64,000 nucleotides of DNA from Phoronis australis (Eukaryota; Phoronida; Phoronidae): NCBI GenBank assembly GCA_002633005.1, contig NMRA01000688.1, positions 4,387 to 68,386 on the forward strand, written 5' to 3'. The notes beneath the pieces were generated by a model. The model made no database searches and had not been told where the DNA came from. It worked only from the letters and a program-made list of their open reading frames with translations. Shown one piece after another: positions 47,357 through 58,215 of this stretch. Each line of letters begins with the position of its first letter. Position 1 is the first letter of the stretch. Position numbers and translations under genes: made by a program.

Positions 47357-48949
47357 GTCCCGGTGTCCTCAGTTGTCGGGATTCATCTTAATCTCGGGAC
47401 ACCATGGAGTCCAGGGTGTTGTACCTCAGACGGTACAAGGCGCGAATTAACAAGACCACAAGTACACAGACCAGTGGATGAGCAGGCAAAATTAGGTCGC
47501 CGCATATTCAATCTTTTTAGGTCTACATAGGGGTAAAGCTCGTAACGCTAGGACTTCACTAAAAAGCAAGAATTCATGAAATTATGTGACATATTGTGTA
47601 TTTTCAGTTGAAAACGTGATTTTGGTTAGATTTTTCTACTCCCAAGACAGCTACTGAACTCTACCCTAGTCTTCGTACAGGGCCGCAAGGGTGAGAATCT
47701 CACGAGCACGCTAGTCTGAAGACTTCGTAACGTATGGTCAAGTATTGCAAGCGAAGCACACGATCACACTAGCTTCTTTAGCGAGATTCTTGCATCTGTG
47801 ATGCTTATCAGAGATAGAGAATTTGTAAGGGTAGTGAAGCATGGTTACGTGGGTGTATATTAGTTTTTGATATGTGTTATAGTACAGGCACTTACACAAC
47901 ATAAGGCAGGGATGCTGTGTCCCTGTAGCAATTGCGTGTGCGGCACTACGCCAGCGCGCCGTTCTGAGTGCTGGGCCTTACACTGCTTAACACATTACAC
48001 GAATGGGCACTACCAAGGAGACACTGAAAAACCAAAGACGTTTGAACTACGAACAGATTTTTAATGAAAAATTTTCGTTTCAACCCAAAAATTGCGTTTG
48101 AATGTTAGTCAGTGGTGGCTCATCATTCCTTGCTAACTGTCCCATTCAAAATTATTAAGCAAGCCCAGAACGGCTGCACGAAGATTTCAATCATTCGCCG
48201 GGATGCAGGTAAGTGGCAGCAAAACTTATTGTCCGGCGATAGTTGGGCATTTGCAAAGGTTAGGACGTTTTAAAATAAAAACGTTTCGAAACACGCAAGT
48301 TGATGTCAGGCGTGCATGTTCAATGTCACAGTCGGGAGTCGAACGGCACGGCCTATTTAAACCAGAGCACATGTTACGCTACAACGAAAAGTTGCAGCCT
48401 TCGGTGTATTTCCTATTTGTATTTTCAGCAGAAATTTTCGTTATGCGGAACCCGGTGATTCTTTTCATAGCTAAAGCGCCAAACACAAGCTAAATGCAAG
48501 ACAATCGAGTAACGGTCGTGACATCGTGAAGACAAGGTAAAAATAACAAACCCGTTATACCGCTTCTCGGACTCGAGCCTTATACAGTAGTAATCATCCG
48601 TTGAACGCTTTAGTGACACGGGAGTTGCGTCGATCCCAACTTACCGTTTCTAAAATTTTCCTTGTCCGAAAGTCGCGGGACAAAATTCCGATGTTTATGA
48701 CAATGTCCGAAATTCGAGGATCTTTGAAAAACAGTTTTTCAACCTTGTACGAATTTCGTGGACTATGAAAAACTCATTTTGAAAATATTTATTCTTGGTC
48801 GAAAATGGCGAGCTGTCCGAAAATCACGCGACTTTACCGTACACATGTTGCATAACTTGATGCTATGTTCTTATAAAAGTTCTGTAAAAGTGATGTGAAT
48901 ACATTTAAATAAGTTTTGACAACAAACATCACTGATGTGGAAATAAATG

Positions 48950-49150
48950 AGCAATCAAATTTATTTATTCAGCAACCACCACTTGCCTGCTTATGATCCA
49001 GCACAGGTAGTTTTAAGCTTCAGTCTGGTGTTTACTCAGCTAGGAGTGGTGTATGACAGTCAACTACTGTAGCCTGCTTGTTATCTAGCAGGGCTATAGT
49101 TTTAGGCTTCAGTCAGGTCTTTACTCAGCTAGGAGTGGTGTATGACAGTC
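48950..49150. repeat. 89-bp tandem copies of the TLR-b gene tail
   Basis: Units around TAGGAGTGGTGTATGACAGT at 49041 and 49130 have a period of 89 bp. The unit at the gene encodes VDCHTPLLAE-stop, so the downstream copy is a non-coding duplicate of the last codons plus the start of the 3' UTR. Confidence 0.85.
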
Positions 49151-51847
49151 AACTACTGTTACCTGCTTGTGATTTAGCAGAGCTAGCTTTAGTTTCTTCC
49201 AGAACCGCTGTCTATCACACACACCATCGTCATCTCGAGTCGGCCATTCTATATACGTCACATGTCTCATGAAACATTTCAGCTTGGACTTGAGTTCCTT
49301 CTTTGGGATTTTCTCTAACATCACCATGACGATGAACTGTCGCTTGACCTCCAGGAGCCTCATCAGTGCCATTTCCAACTCAAACTCTCCCCACTCGCTG
49401 TTCATGAATTTCCTTGTCATGACAAATATGATGCTGCGACTGTGATTCATGCTGTTTATTATATTCTCACGAATCCACTCTCCTGCCCTGAAGTCTCGAT
49501 GATGAATACAGAGTTTGAATTGACAGTCATTTCCCTCTTCTAACTCTGGCATCATGTTATCTTTCACCCATTTGACATCGTCAATATTGTAGCACACCAT
49601 TGCATCATACTCATAAGTTTCTCTGACAGGACACTTTCTGAATTTGTACTTGAAGTAGTACCAGTATTTTATGTCCAACCTGTAGTGTGCCAGCACAAGT
49701 ACAGGGGTAATTAAAAGTACAAGACCAGCACTGGACAGTACAATTATAACATAGATATGTCCATCACATTCTATCCAAGGGAGAACAAAACGATCAATGT
49801 TCGTTTCTTTCAGTGTTGCTGGATAACTGCAGTTATCAAGAAGTTTTTCTTTCAAATCATTACTTTTGTTGTTGAGCCAATCTCTGAACTCCCTTAGTTT
49901 GCAGTTGCAGTCAAATTTGTTGTTTTGTAAAGAAATGAGTTTCAAATGTTCTAAACCTTTACAATTGCTTTCGTCAAAGGTGTGTATGAGATTGTTGTGC
50001 AAGAGTAGTTGTTTTAATAAAGTTAGTCTTGAAAATACATATTTTCCTATAGTTTGCAAGCTGTTATAGGATAAATCTAAGTACTCAAGTTTTGAGAAGT
50101 TCAAAAATGTTTGTTGGTCCAGACTTTCTATTCTATTATTTGATAAGGTCAGTAATTTCAGGTTGGGCATCTGCATTTTGTTCAATGGCTCTTTATCGAG
50201 TGACAGTCCGTAGTTATTGCCAGCTTTCAAAATGGATAGAGCAGGAAAATTCACCTTTTTCGTCATCCTTACAAGTATTTTGACACATGGCTTGCAATTG
50301 TGCATCTCGAGTATTCGCAGTCTCCATGAATAGAAGAATTCGAAACAAAACCTGTTGTCTGACGAAGGGATTTGACATGATAAATTGTTGGCTTTCAAGA
50401 TTTCTAACTTCCTCAGTCGTAACGAAAAAGAAGTCATCAATGTGGTATCTGAAACATCAATGTGCTTAAGATTTTTTAAATAATGAAGATCATAGACATT
50501 GTCTGTTTCGTACCATTTTCCCAGTTTGTTCAACAATAGTGTTGACACTGACTGCAGCCTCTTAATGTTTTCCAAAATGTTGTACAGAGATGTGGAGCTA
50601 TGGAGACTGTTTCCTGTTAGAACTAATGTTTCAAGTTTATCTAAAGCGTCGAAAGAATTTTTGTCAACTTTGCCAATGTGCGAATAAGTTATTTCAAGGA
50701 ATTTCAAGTTCGTTAAACTATTTAAGCCATTTTTAGGTAGTTCCGTAATTTTTCCTTTTTCAACTCTAAACTTTTGTAATGATGTGGAATTAAGAAAAGA
50801 AAAATCTTTGGCAGTTAAACTGACATCTGTTCCAAGTAAGACAAGCTGATATATAGAGATCTTTGATATGCAATCAAATAATGTTTGAAAGAATTGTGCT
50901 TCATATTGCATATGCTTTATCTCTCGTGCAATAACAAGTTGTCGTATAGTTGTGTTTCGTTTTGCTAAATGTTCAAAGGCATCCTTCTTTACTTGATGCA
51001 CATAGTTTTCTGAAAGGTCAAGAGAAAGTTCAGTCATTACATAACTGCTGAAGTCATCTTTCTCTAGGTATAGGATTAAGTTATTGCTCAGATCAATGGA
51101 CAGGTTAGTCGTTTGAAAGCAACCTGGCCAATTTCTCAAATGTCTGATTGCATTGTTTGACAAGTTTAGCAAATTTAAGTTTGGAAGTGATGACAAACAT
51201 GGTATTGATGTCCAATGATTAGAGCTGTATTCTAAACTGTGTAGATTGGGCAATGTTTTGTTATTATTCAGTGTTATAGAACCGCCTAATCTATATCCGC
51301 TTAAAGTTAAATGTTCGAGATCTGGCAAAAGAAGTAAGATATCTTCAATGTGGATTTCCTGAAGTGCTCTTAACTCTGGGGCAACTTCTTTATTGTGTGG
51401 GTAAATGTACAACTTTTTCAAGTGTGGGATGGGTTTGAATGCTGGCGTATGAATTGTGACCAATATGTACAAGGCTTGTGAAGGTACGAAATCCAGGGTC
51501 AGCTCTCTTAGACTGAACAGACCATTGAATACTGAGCCATTGATATCGACATGAACGTCACATAACTTCAAAGTGAGCACTTGCAACTGTGAGAACCTTC
51601 GAAGAGTGTTTTCTTCAAGTTCCTGAACCTTGCATCGATTTGTCATTGTGAGTGAAGTGACATCACTAGGCACTGTCATTGTCATGATCTCATAGGAGGA
51701 ATACGTTTGATGGTATGTCCTGCCAGAGTGGTCTTGGAAGTCGACAGTACATTGCACAGGGCATGTGGTTTTGGACTTCCATCTGGTGGCATGTACAGTT
51801 CCGCACACCATTAGAGCTATCAGCAGTTGTGTTAGTGTAAAAGCCAT
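49121..51847 (-). CDS. Toll-like receptor, TLR-b (908 aa, intronless CDS)
   Basis: The signal peptide is MAFTLTQLLIALMVCGTVHA. An LRR ectodomain with many NLSxN-type repeats follows, then a single LRRCT (NKFDCNCKLREFRDW), a transmembrane helix (IIVLSSAGLVLLITPVLVLA), and a TIR domain from about residue 747. TIR box 1 is YDAMVCYN, box 2 HHRDFRAGEW and box 3 FWKK. The BB-loop residue is Ala 788 (codon 49484-49486). The open frame extends upstream to 51928, but I chose the ATG at 51847 for two reasons: it starts the signal peptide, as in TLR-c, and a splice acceptor (TTTGTTGCAG) lies between the two Met codons. From the end of the LRRCT onward it is almost identical to TLR-c, while the LRR part is much more diverged. 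Confidence 0.95.
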   Translation of the reverse strand: MAFTLTQLLIALMVCGTVHATRWKSKTTCPVQCTVDFQDHSGRTYHQTYSSYEIMTMTVPSDVTSLTMTNRCKVQELEENTLRRFSQLQVLTLKLCDVHVDINGSVFNGLFSLRELTLDFVPSQALYILVTIHTPAFKPIPHLKKLYIYPHNKEVAPELRALQEIHIEDILLLLPDLEHLTLSGYRLGGSITLNNNKTLPNLHSLEYSSNHWTSIPCLSSLPNLNLLNLSNNAIRHLRNWPGCFQTTNLSIDLSNNLILYLEKDDFSSYVMTELSLDLSENYVHQVKKDAFEHLAKRNTTIRQLVIAREIKHMQYEAQFFQTLFDCISKISIYQLVLLGTDVSLTAKDFSFLNSTSLQKFRVEKGKITELPKNGLNSLTNLKFLEITYSHIGKVDKNSFDALDKLETLVLTGNSLHSSTSLYNILENIKRLQSVSTLLLNKLGKWYETDNVYDLHYLKNLKHIDVSDTTLMTSFSLRLRKLEILKANNLSCQIPSSDNRFCFEFFYSWRLRILEMHNCKPCVKILVRMTKKVNFPALSILKAGNNYGLSLDKEPLNKMQMPNLKLLTLSNNRIESLDQQTFLNFSKLEYLDLSYNSLQTIGKYVFSRLTLLKQLLLHNNLIHTFDESNCKGLEHLKLISLQNNKFDCNCKLREFRDWLNNKSNDLKEKLLDNCSYPATLKETNIDRFVLPWIECDGHIYVIIVLSSAGLVLLITPVLVLAHYRLDIKYWYYFKYKFRKCPVRETYEYDAMVCYNIDDVKWVKDNMMPELEEGNDCQFKLCIHHRDFRAGEWIRENIINSMNHSRSIIFVMTRKFMNSEWGEFELEMALMRLLEVKRQFIVMVMLEKIPKKELKSKLKCFMRHVTYIEWPTRDDDGVCDRQRFWKKLKLALLNHKQVTVVDCHTPLLAE

Positions 51848-51913
51848 GATTGATTTGGATATAAACAAACTGGTTTGTATTCTGGATTCCAGTCTTCTGC
51901 CTGTTGACAGGCC
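51848..51913 (-). other. Putative 5' UTR exon end and splice acceptor of TLR-b
   Basis: A minus-strand acceptor GAATTTGTTGCAG precedes a 66-nt leader, implying an intron in the 5' UTR. Confidence 0.55.
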
Positions 51914-52040
51914 CTGCAACAAATTCAAAGAATTTATTTTTGTTTTTAGAGAGCTACATTGCTGAATGGGAGCACTGATTCATCATATGGTGTAGTTTGT
52001 TTTAATATGTGGCATGCCCTCCATTCAAACCATTTACATA

Positions 52041-53589
52041 GGTGAGAAATAACATGACCACTGGACCCAAAACATGACCGTCAGTCCTCCAAATTGGACC
52101 GATTCATCACAAAGAACCTACGGGGATTAAATGGGATCACCACACCAGAAAATGGGACCAACGCACCTCATGACCGCCCCACCAGAAAGCAGTACTGTTG
52201 GAGACTGAACATGACAGCTGGACAAAATGTAGTTATCAATTCCTGAGTGTGTTACTGCGGGTTATGACGTAACCTACCAGCTAGCTATATGAAGACTTAT
52301 CGTCAAAATACAGCTTGGTAGCACTGTGTGTTAAGCTCCATTAGACCTCAAAATTTCAGCCGGGGTAGTTCTGCTCATCACCTTGTTGTGAAATTTATGT
52401 CTACATGTAGAGCTAATGACTGATGTTGGTGCATGCAAAATCTGGGAGTCAAACCGACACCTTGCCCTTTGCAGCCATTTGAAAAAAAAAACAATCTAAT
52501 GAACGTCATTTTCTTGTATGACTCTTGTCTTTTGTAACAAAGAAAAGTATGTCACGCTCGTGACACGCACACATGCATTTCCTAAAATTTTGCAGCATCT
52601 TTTGGAAGGTGATGACAGATGCAAAATTTATTCTGAAATTCGATTTGTTGATATTAAAATATTAAAAACTTTTAACAATTTAATAATAATTTGTTGTGAC
52701 ATGTACTCAAGCTCGTGGAAGGGAAGAACAGCTGATAGAATAATCGGGGAATAAAGGATTTGGCCAATGAGAGCCAACCCAAAAGAACGCATCACAACTT
52801 TAGCAGCTAGCAGAATATGGGCAGAAGACCAATTTTTCCTGAACGCTGATAAATAATTTAGGTTACTCAAGGGAGAGTGTCATTTAATAACACTAAATTT
52901 GTTTAGATTGTACTTGGTCAGTTTTTTACCCACATCAGCTCAAAGCTGTATGAGTGTATACAGCTTTGCAGTACCAAGGCTAGTTTATGATGATACTTTA
53001 CCTGAGAACCAGAACACGTTTTTTGGCTTGACAAAAACATCAAATTGGAGAAAATGAGTTTCGTTGGTTTTAAAACTGATACAGTGGATAAAATTATAAT
53101 TATTTAACTCAAAAGTTTGCAATGTGGTTGGTTTTCGGTTAGATTTATTAATTTTGATGTTGACTTTCTTTCAATTGTTTATCTGATGAGTCAAACACCG
53201 CAGCAGGTGATGTAAAGCTCGAAAGCGCTGCCGTTTACTGAGCAAATTATCCTGTAGCGCACAAAAGTTTTCAGTGCATTTATCAGCATAACACCTGCAT
53301 ACATACATAACCCATTGTATGATCTGTGTAGGCCTACAGTGTCAATTGACCCGTCATATAACTTAGCTAGTTGTCATTGTGGTCCTAAAGTTTCAATCCT
53401 CAATGATCATGTTCAGTCTCTGGCGGTTCTGTTTTGTAGTTGGGCGGTCGTGTTTTTAGGTGCCTCGTTCCCATTTTCTGGTGCGGCGGTCCCAATTGAA
53501 CTCCGTAGGTCCCGTTTTGTGAAGAGTCAATCCAATTTGGAGCACCGGCAGTCATGTTTTTGGGTCCAACGGTTATGTTGTTTCTCACC
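52041..53589. mobile_element. Fold-back element with inverted arms of 150-175 bp
   Basis: The left arm (about 52041-52200) and right arm (about 53412-53589) are inverted copies at roughly 75-80% identity by eye. Both begin GGTGAGAAAYAACATRACC and share GGACCCAAAACATGAC, CTCCAAATTGGA and CACCAGAAAATGGGA. The 1.2-kb centre holds nothing recognised. The arms contain repeated CATGACC/GGACC motifs. It lies about 200 bp upstream of the TLR-b ATG, in its 5' UTR intron or promoter. Confidence 0.7.
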
Positions 53590-55596
53590 CGTGATTTCTC
53601 TTCGTCAAAAATTAACATGGGCTGTATGGAAGCAGGAGAATGTCATTAAACATTCGAGAATAACATAAACTTGCCTGAAGTGATCACTAGAAATTTGGTG
53701 AAGTTGCAATTATCGCTTTTGTGCACTTTTTGCCACCTACATTCTACATTGTAATATTCAAATTTACTTCTAGTTGCTAGCAGTACGAAAGATAAATGTT
53801 GGAAGCTGTTCCTTGTCCTAACCAAATAAGCGTTACTTTCCTCATTGAATTGGTTGCACTTACCGATAACTGTAACTGAAATTTTCAAACCTCTAACCTG
53901 TAGTCTGACCTAGTGGTGACTGACTTGTATGGTTATGAAACTAGCATTAATAGAGGATGTGGAACTGAGAGTGAAACACTTAGTTTCAATCTGCAGTGTG
54001 TTTGTGTGTGTGCGTGCGTGCGTGTGTGTGAGCAGAAGGCTAACTTTAACATTTACAAAGTTGTCAATAATGGGAGGGATGCTCTGCCATTTTTGAGGGG
54101 TTGTGCCTCTGGGAGATTACAACAGTTGCACAGTAAGCTGTTCAAGGTGTCTGGGCATGAAGCTGCTTCAGCCTTTTAGAGTTTGTATAATAATAAAAGG
54201 AGAGGTCATGCAGCTATGAAAGGGCGCTCCTTTCACAAAGCCTTGTTGTCATATGTCCCACATGTGCCTCAATGATTTCACGTTTGACTTCATTAAAAAA
54301 TTCATCAAAAGGGTTTCAATGCCATGTTGCATGAAGCAGTCCCAAATATGAACTCAACTAAGTTTCCTAAATCTATTGCGTATGTGTATCTTGTCGCTGG
54401 GAGATTAAAATATTCAGTTATCTGTTTTTTTTTTTCACAAAGGCTTGTTCTCACAACATAACCTTTTTGGCACGAAAGTTCACCTGAACAGAAGAACAAT
54501 TTATGGAATTAAAATTCAACAAAGAATGATCTTGATGAAGGCCGTTTTAAGGCTCTAAGCAATCCCAACCTTGGAAATAGTGATTTTGGTTTATGTTTTG
54601 GTTAGGATCAGTCAATTTTTGATGAGTGGCGCAGCATTCCTAATTGCATGTCATAAAACCACAGCTAAGCCAATTTATTTCAGATTGAAGTTAGTGATTT
54701 TGGTTTGACCTAATTGGTGACGTAGGACTTAAGCCCAATAAATCTGAATATGAAACTCCTCTGTAGATTTTTTGCCAAGTGAACCCTGTTTCTGAAATGA
54801 TGTCTCCATATGCCTAAGCCCTCTTTACAATGTACTGTTTTCAAAAGCTCTACCTAGTGGTAGTCTCTACTGTTGTAATTTTCATTTTCTATTGGATGGC
54901 TTGTAAGAAACTGACTGATATGTACATAACATCCTGATGAAGTTATTGACCCACCCTTTTGTAGGGTTTGTTTAAATGAAAGAAAACTTTTCAGAGAGAA
55001 TTGATTTTGAGAAGTTGCCCTTTGGTGGAAAGGTGACCCAGCCATCAGAGTGGCATGTCTGAGGACCCTCAATGCCTTGATTTTGTAACCAAATACCAGC
55101 TTTGTTTCCCTCAGAAATAACAATTAGAAATCGCACAAAATTCTTCTCGTCAAGATCAAATAATTTCCATGAGTGATCAAATGGAGTTGTCCTTGGCTAG
55201 AATCACTCTGTCACCTCGTGCAGACACAGGGGCCATGGGGTTCCCATCAATCAAAAAATGATGAAAGATCCTCTTGGTTACTCAGTTAATTTCACATACT
55301 CATCAACTTAAAAGTGTGTGCGGTAAAATCTCACCCATTTCAGACAAAATGGTCTTATTCATTTTTCAAATGCTTAATCTAATGTTGTTTTGAATGTCCA
55401 CAGTTGCTGGAAACATTGTCTGGAGGTATCTATGGCATAGACATTTATTATGGTATAGCATCTATTTGGTGCTACCTATCTTTTATTCAAAAATGAAAAC
55501 ATAAAATTTCACTTGTCCGCCATACTGTGTCCTAAATTGGTGAGATTTAACAGTATGTAATATTCAATTTATTTGGCAAGCCTAGATTATAACTTT
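53590..55596. other. Intergenic, no gene recognised
   Basis: AT-rich DNA with a short GT-rich tract at 53996-54031. No coding region or transposon recognised. Confidence 0.5.
53996..54031. repeat. GT/GC microsatellite
   Basis: GTGTG and TGCG units over about 36 bp. Confidence 0.9.
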
Positions 55597-56098
55597 AAAG
55601 GGCCTTTCATACTAACGTTGATGCGTCGATGTTCTGGGGAGTTGCAGTCAGTATGAACACTTAACTTTGGTCCTGGATCGAAGTTAACACCACTAGTTAA
55701 CTTCGCACTGAGCAGGTGGACTTAAGAGCGGAGTGTCGATGCTGCAGTACAGTATGAATGGTCAACTTCGGTCCTATCGAAATTATCGCCGCTGCTTAGT
55801 ATCGTCAAAAATTACAGCTGGGTTAAGTGCCGTCGCTAATAGTTGCTTATATTTTGCTATAATAATCACCAGTCGATTTAAAAATAAGTTTTATGTAAAT
55901 TAGTACATGTTGATGTTCCCACTGAAAAAAACTAGCATGCAGCGCTACCTTGCGATAACTTCGATGACGACTGCGTCACCTACCATTTACTTCGATGTTC
56001 ATTAACTACCGAATACTGTATGAACAGTCCAGTTAACTTCGCAGTATACGTCAACGCTCCCCTCAGACAGGAGTTAAGTCAATATGAAATTGCCTTAA
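55597..56098. mobile_element. MITE-like element (about 500 bp)
   Basis: The left end AAAGGGCCTTTCATACTAAC and the inverse of the right end (AAGGCAATTTCATATTGACT) form an imperfect terminal inverted repeat. The interior repeats GTATGAAC and GTTAACTTCG in both orientations. There is no coding capacity. Confidence 0.55.
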
Positions 56099-56392
56099 GG
56101 AAAATTTATTTGATTTATTTTGTGCTAAATTAGTGGAGAATTACCGTAAGCCCATTAGTCATTTCTTTCTTTGGTCTTAGAAAGTTGGAAGTTGATAGGA
56201 CTATGATAGCAAGGAATCTATGCCCTGATGTGTTTAGATGTTAGAGCCTTAGGGCCATAACAGGGCTTTCAGCACAGGTGCTATTTACATATACCTTTCC
56301 TTTAGGTCAGGTATAAAGCACTGCAATAGTCCCAATTCATCTCATTTAATTGTAAAGTCAAGAGTTATAATTTTATAGTATTCATGTATTTA

Positions 56393-57662
56393 TTATGCGT
56401 CCACATATTTTCATGTGGGTGCATATTGCCGTCATCTCTGTCGGGAGTCCATGGCTTATCTCGTAAACCCCTTGGAGGATCTTATTGAAATTTTGCAGGT
56501 GTGTTCCTGTGTGGCTGACGACAGATGACGAGTTTCAGACAGACCCAAATACCTCTGTGCCCCTAGTGGCAATTTTAGCTTTTTACCTCAGTATCTTCGG
56601 AGTTCCTGCACGGTTTGTCATTAAATTCGGCAAATAGGTTTTTAATGCGCAGTCGATGATTTCCATTTTCAGACGGATCTAACAAATTTTGTGCCACCTT
56701 GTGGACATTTCCGTTATTTATGCGTCCTTTTTCTGGCATCCGCCTCTCTATCTGCCATTCAACTCTAAGGATCATTATAAAACTTTTCACCTGTGTTGCT
56801 GATGAAAAGGCCTCAATTGACGTTGACTTTTAGACAGGTCTGACTAGTGTCCTCCCCTAGTGGCAACTTTGTTTTTTTGCGTCTATGGCTAAATCTCCGT
56901 AACCCTTTGAAGAAGCATTGTGAAATTTGAAAGATGTATTCGTATGGAGCCGTCGACAAATGGTAACGTGTGTCTGATTTAAATACAACTGTGCCCCCTG
57001 GTGGAAAAATGTTTTTTACATTTGGCTTTGTGTTTTCAGAGTTCAGTAATGTATTTTCATGAAATGCGGCAAATGGGTTTCTATTAGGGAGACGACGCCT
57101 TCTCATTATTGGACAGTTTGATGTTCTCTGCGCCACCTGTTGGCTGTAATGTTTGCATATGCTTTTGGCGTCTGCCTCTGTATCTGCCAATCCACTCAAA
57201 TGGTGATTATGGAAATTGATGGCTGTGTTCCTGATGTGAAGACCCTGGCCAATGTTGATTTATGGATGTTTTTGACTATTCAGGTGTCCATTGGAGGAAA
57301 TTTTGCTTTTTTGCATCTATGGCTGTAACTGCCTAACCCTTTGAAGGATCTTTGCAAAATTTGGCAGACGGGCTTCCGTAGAGATGGCATCAGATGACTA
57401 TGAGTCTCAGCCCAATATAGCTGTGGCTCCTGGTGTCAATTGTTTGTTAAGCTTACCTCTATATCGTAGGAGAGTTCCTTGGCTCATTTTCAAGAAATTT
57501 GGCAGATAGTTGTGTGTAACAGAGACAGCACCACCTTCTCAATGCAGACGATTTGGTGCATTCTGCGCCATCTAGTGGCCATTGTTATACATTTATAGAT
57601 TGAAGCATATCATTTGTGGTGACTTCACAGGCGCAATTCAACGCACAACGTTGTCTTTATTT
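56393..57662 (+). mobile_element. HINE/pearl-type element, both ends, diverged
   Basis: The 5' end is TTATGCGTCCACATATTTTC, then ATGTGGGTGCATATTGCC. About seven monomers follow (CCCCTAGTGGCAATTTTAGC near 56558, CCATCTAGTGGCCATTGTTA near 57570). The 3' end is CAGGCGCAATTCAACGCACA, ACGTTGTCTTTATTT, with a CAACG/CGTTG hairpin. A complete but older copy. Confidence 0.75.
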
Positions 57663-57929
57663 ATGCAATAGCGTTTATTTCAATAAATTTTACAACAATA
57701 AATATTTCTATCACACAAGCATATTTGTGAAACGATACATCACCTGGAAAATTTTCTTTTTATTTGGCGTTGGTCATTCCAAACCCTGAAAATAAAATCT
57801 TGCTACATAAACACAAGCACTGTTTAAGGAATCATTCTTTAATGCACCATTTTTCGAAAGCGTTCATTAATATTCATGTGGAATATAGAAGCGAGGCTAA
57901 GCAAGGTAGTGATTGTCTAGTCTCAGGCG
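57663..57929. other. Short spacer before the TLR-c tail repeats
   Basis: Contains GTTGGTCATTCCAAACCCTG at 57766, also seen near 18831, so part of another dispersed repeat end lies here. Confidence 0.4.
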
Positions 57930-58215
57930 ATCATCTTTTGCATAGTCAACCACCAGTAGACTGCTTGTATCTAGCAGAGTTATAGTTTTAAGCTTCAGTC
58001 TGGTGTTCACTCTGCAAGAAGTGGTGTATGACAGTCAACCACTGTAGCCTGCTTGTTATCTAGCAGAGCTATAGTTTTAGGCTTCAGTCAGGTCTTTACT
58101 CAGCTAGGAGTGGTGTATGACAGTCAAGTACTGTTGCCTGCTTGTTATCTAGCAGATCTATAGTTTTAGGCTCCAGTCAGGTCTTTACTCAGCTAGGAGT
58201 GGTGTATGACAGTCA
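57930..58215. repeat. 89-bp tandem copies of the TLR-c gene tail
   Basis: About three units lie downstream of the stop codon, plus the one at the gene (near 58016, 58105 and 58194). Each matches the last codons and early 3' UTR. The farthest unit is the most diverged. Confidence 0.88.

Larger units (their letters stand above)
44818..48837. mobile_element. 4.0-kb element with 20-bp terminal inverted repeats
   Basis: The left end GTAAAGTCGCGTGATTTTCA and the right end (inverse of GTAAAGTCGCGTGATTTTCG) form a terminal inverted repeat with one mismatch. Sequence inside the ends then differs, but both sides repeat blocks such as GTCCGAATTT and CGAAATTCG. The interior has no long reading frame, so it is non-autonomous or decayed. 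A second left end starts at 63760. No target-site duplication was found, and the family is not recognised. Confidence 0.65.

Noticed and set aside
51848-51928. Upstream Met extending TLR-b to 935 residues
   Set aside because: The extra 27 residues would precede the signal peptide and cross a likely splice acceptor. The paralogues start at the signal peptide.
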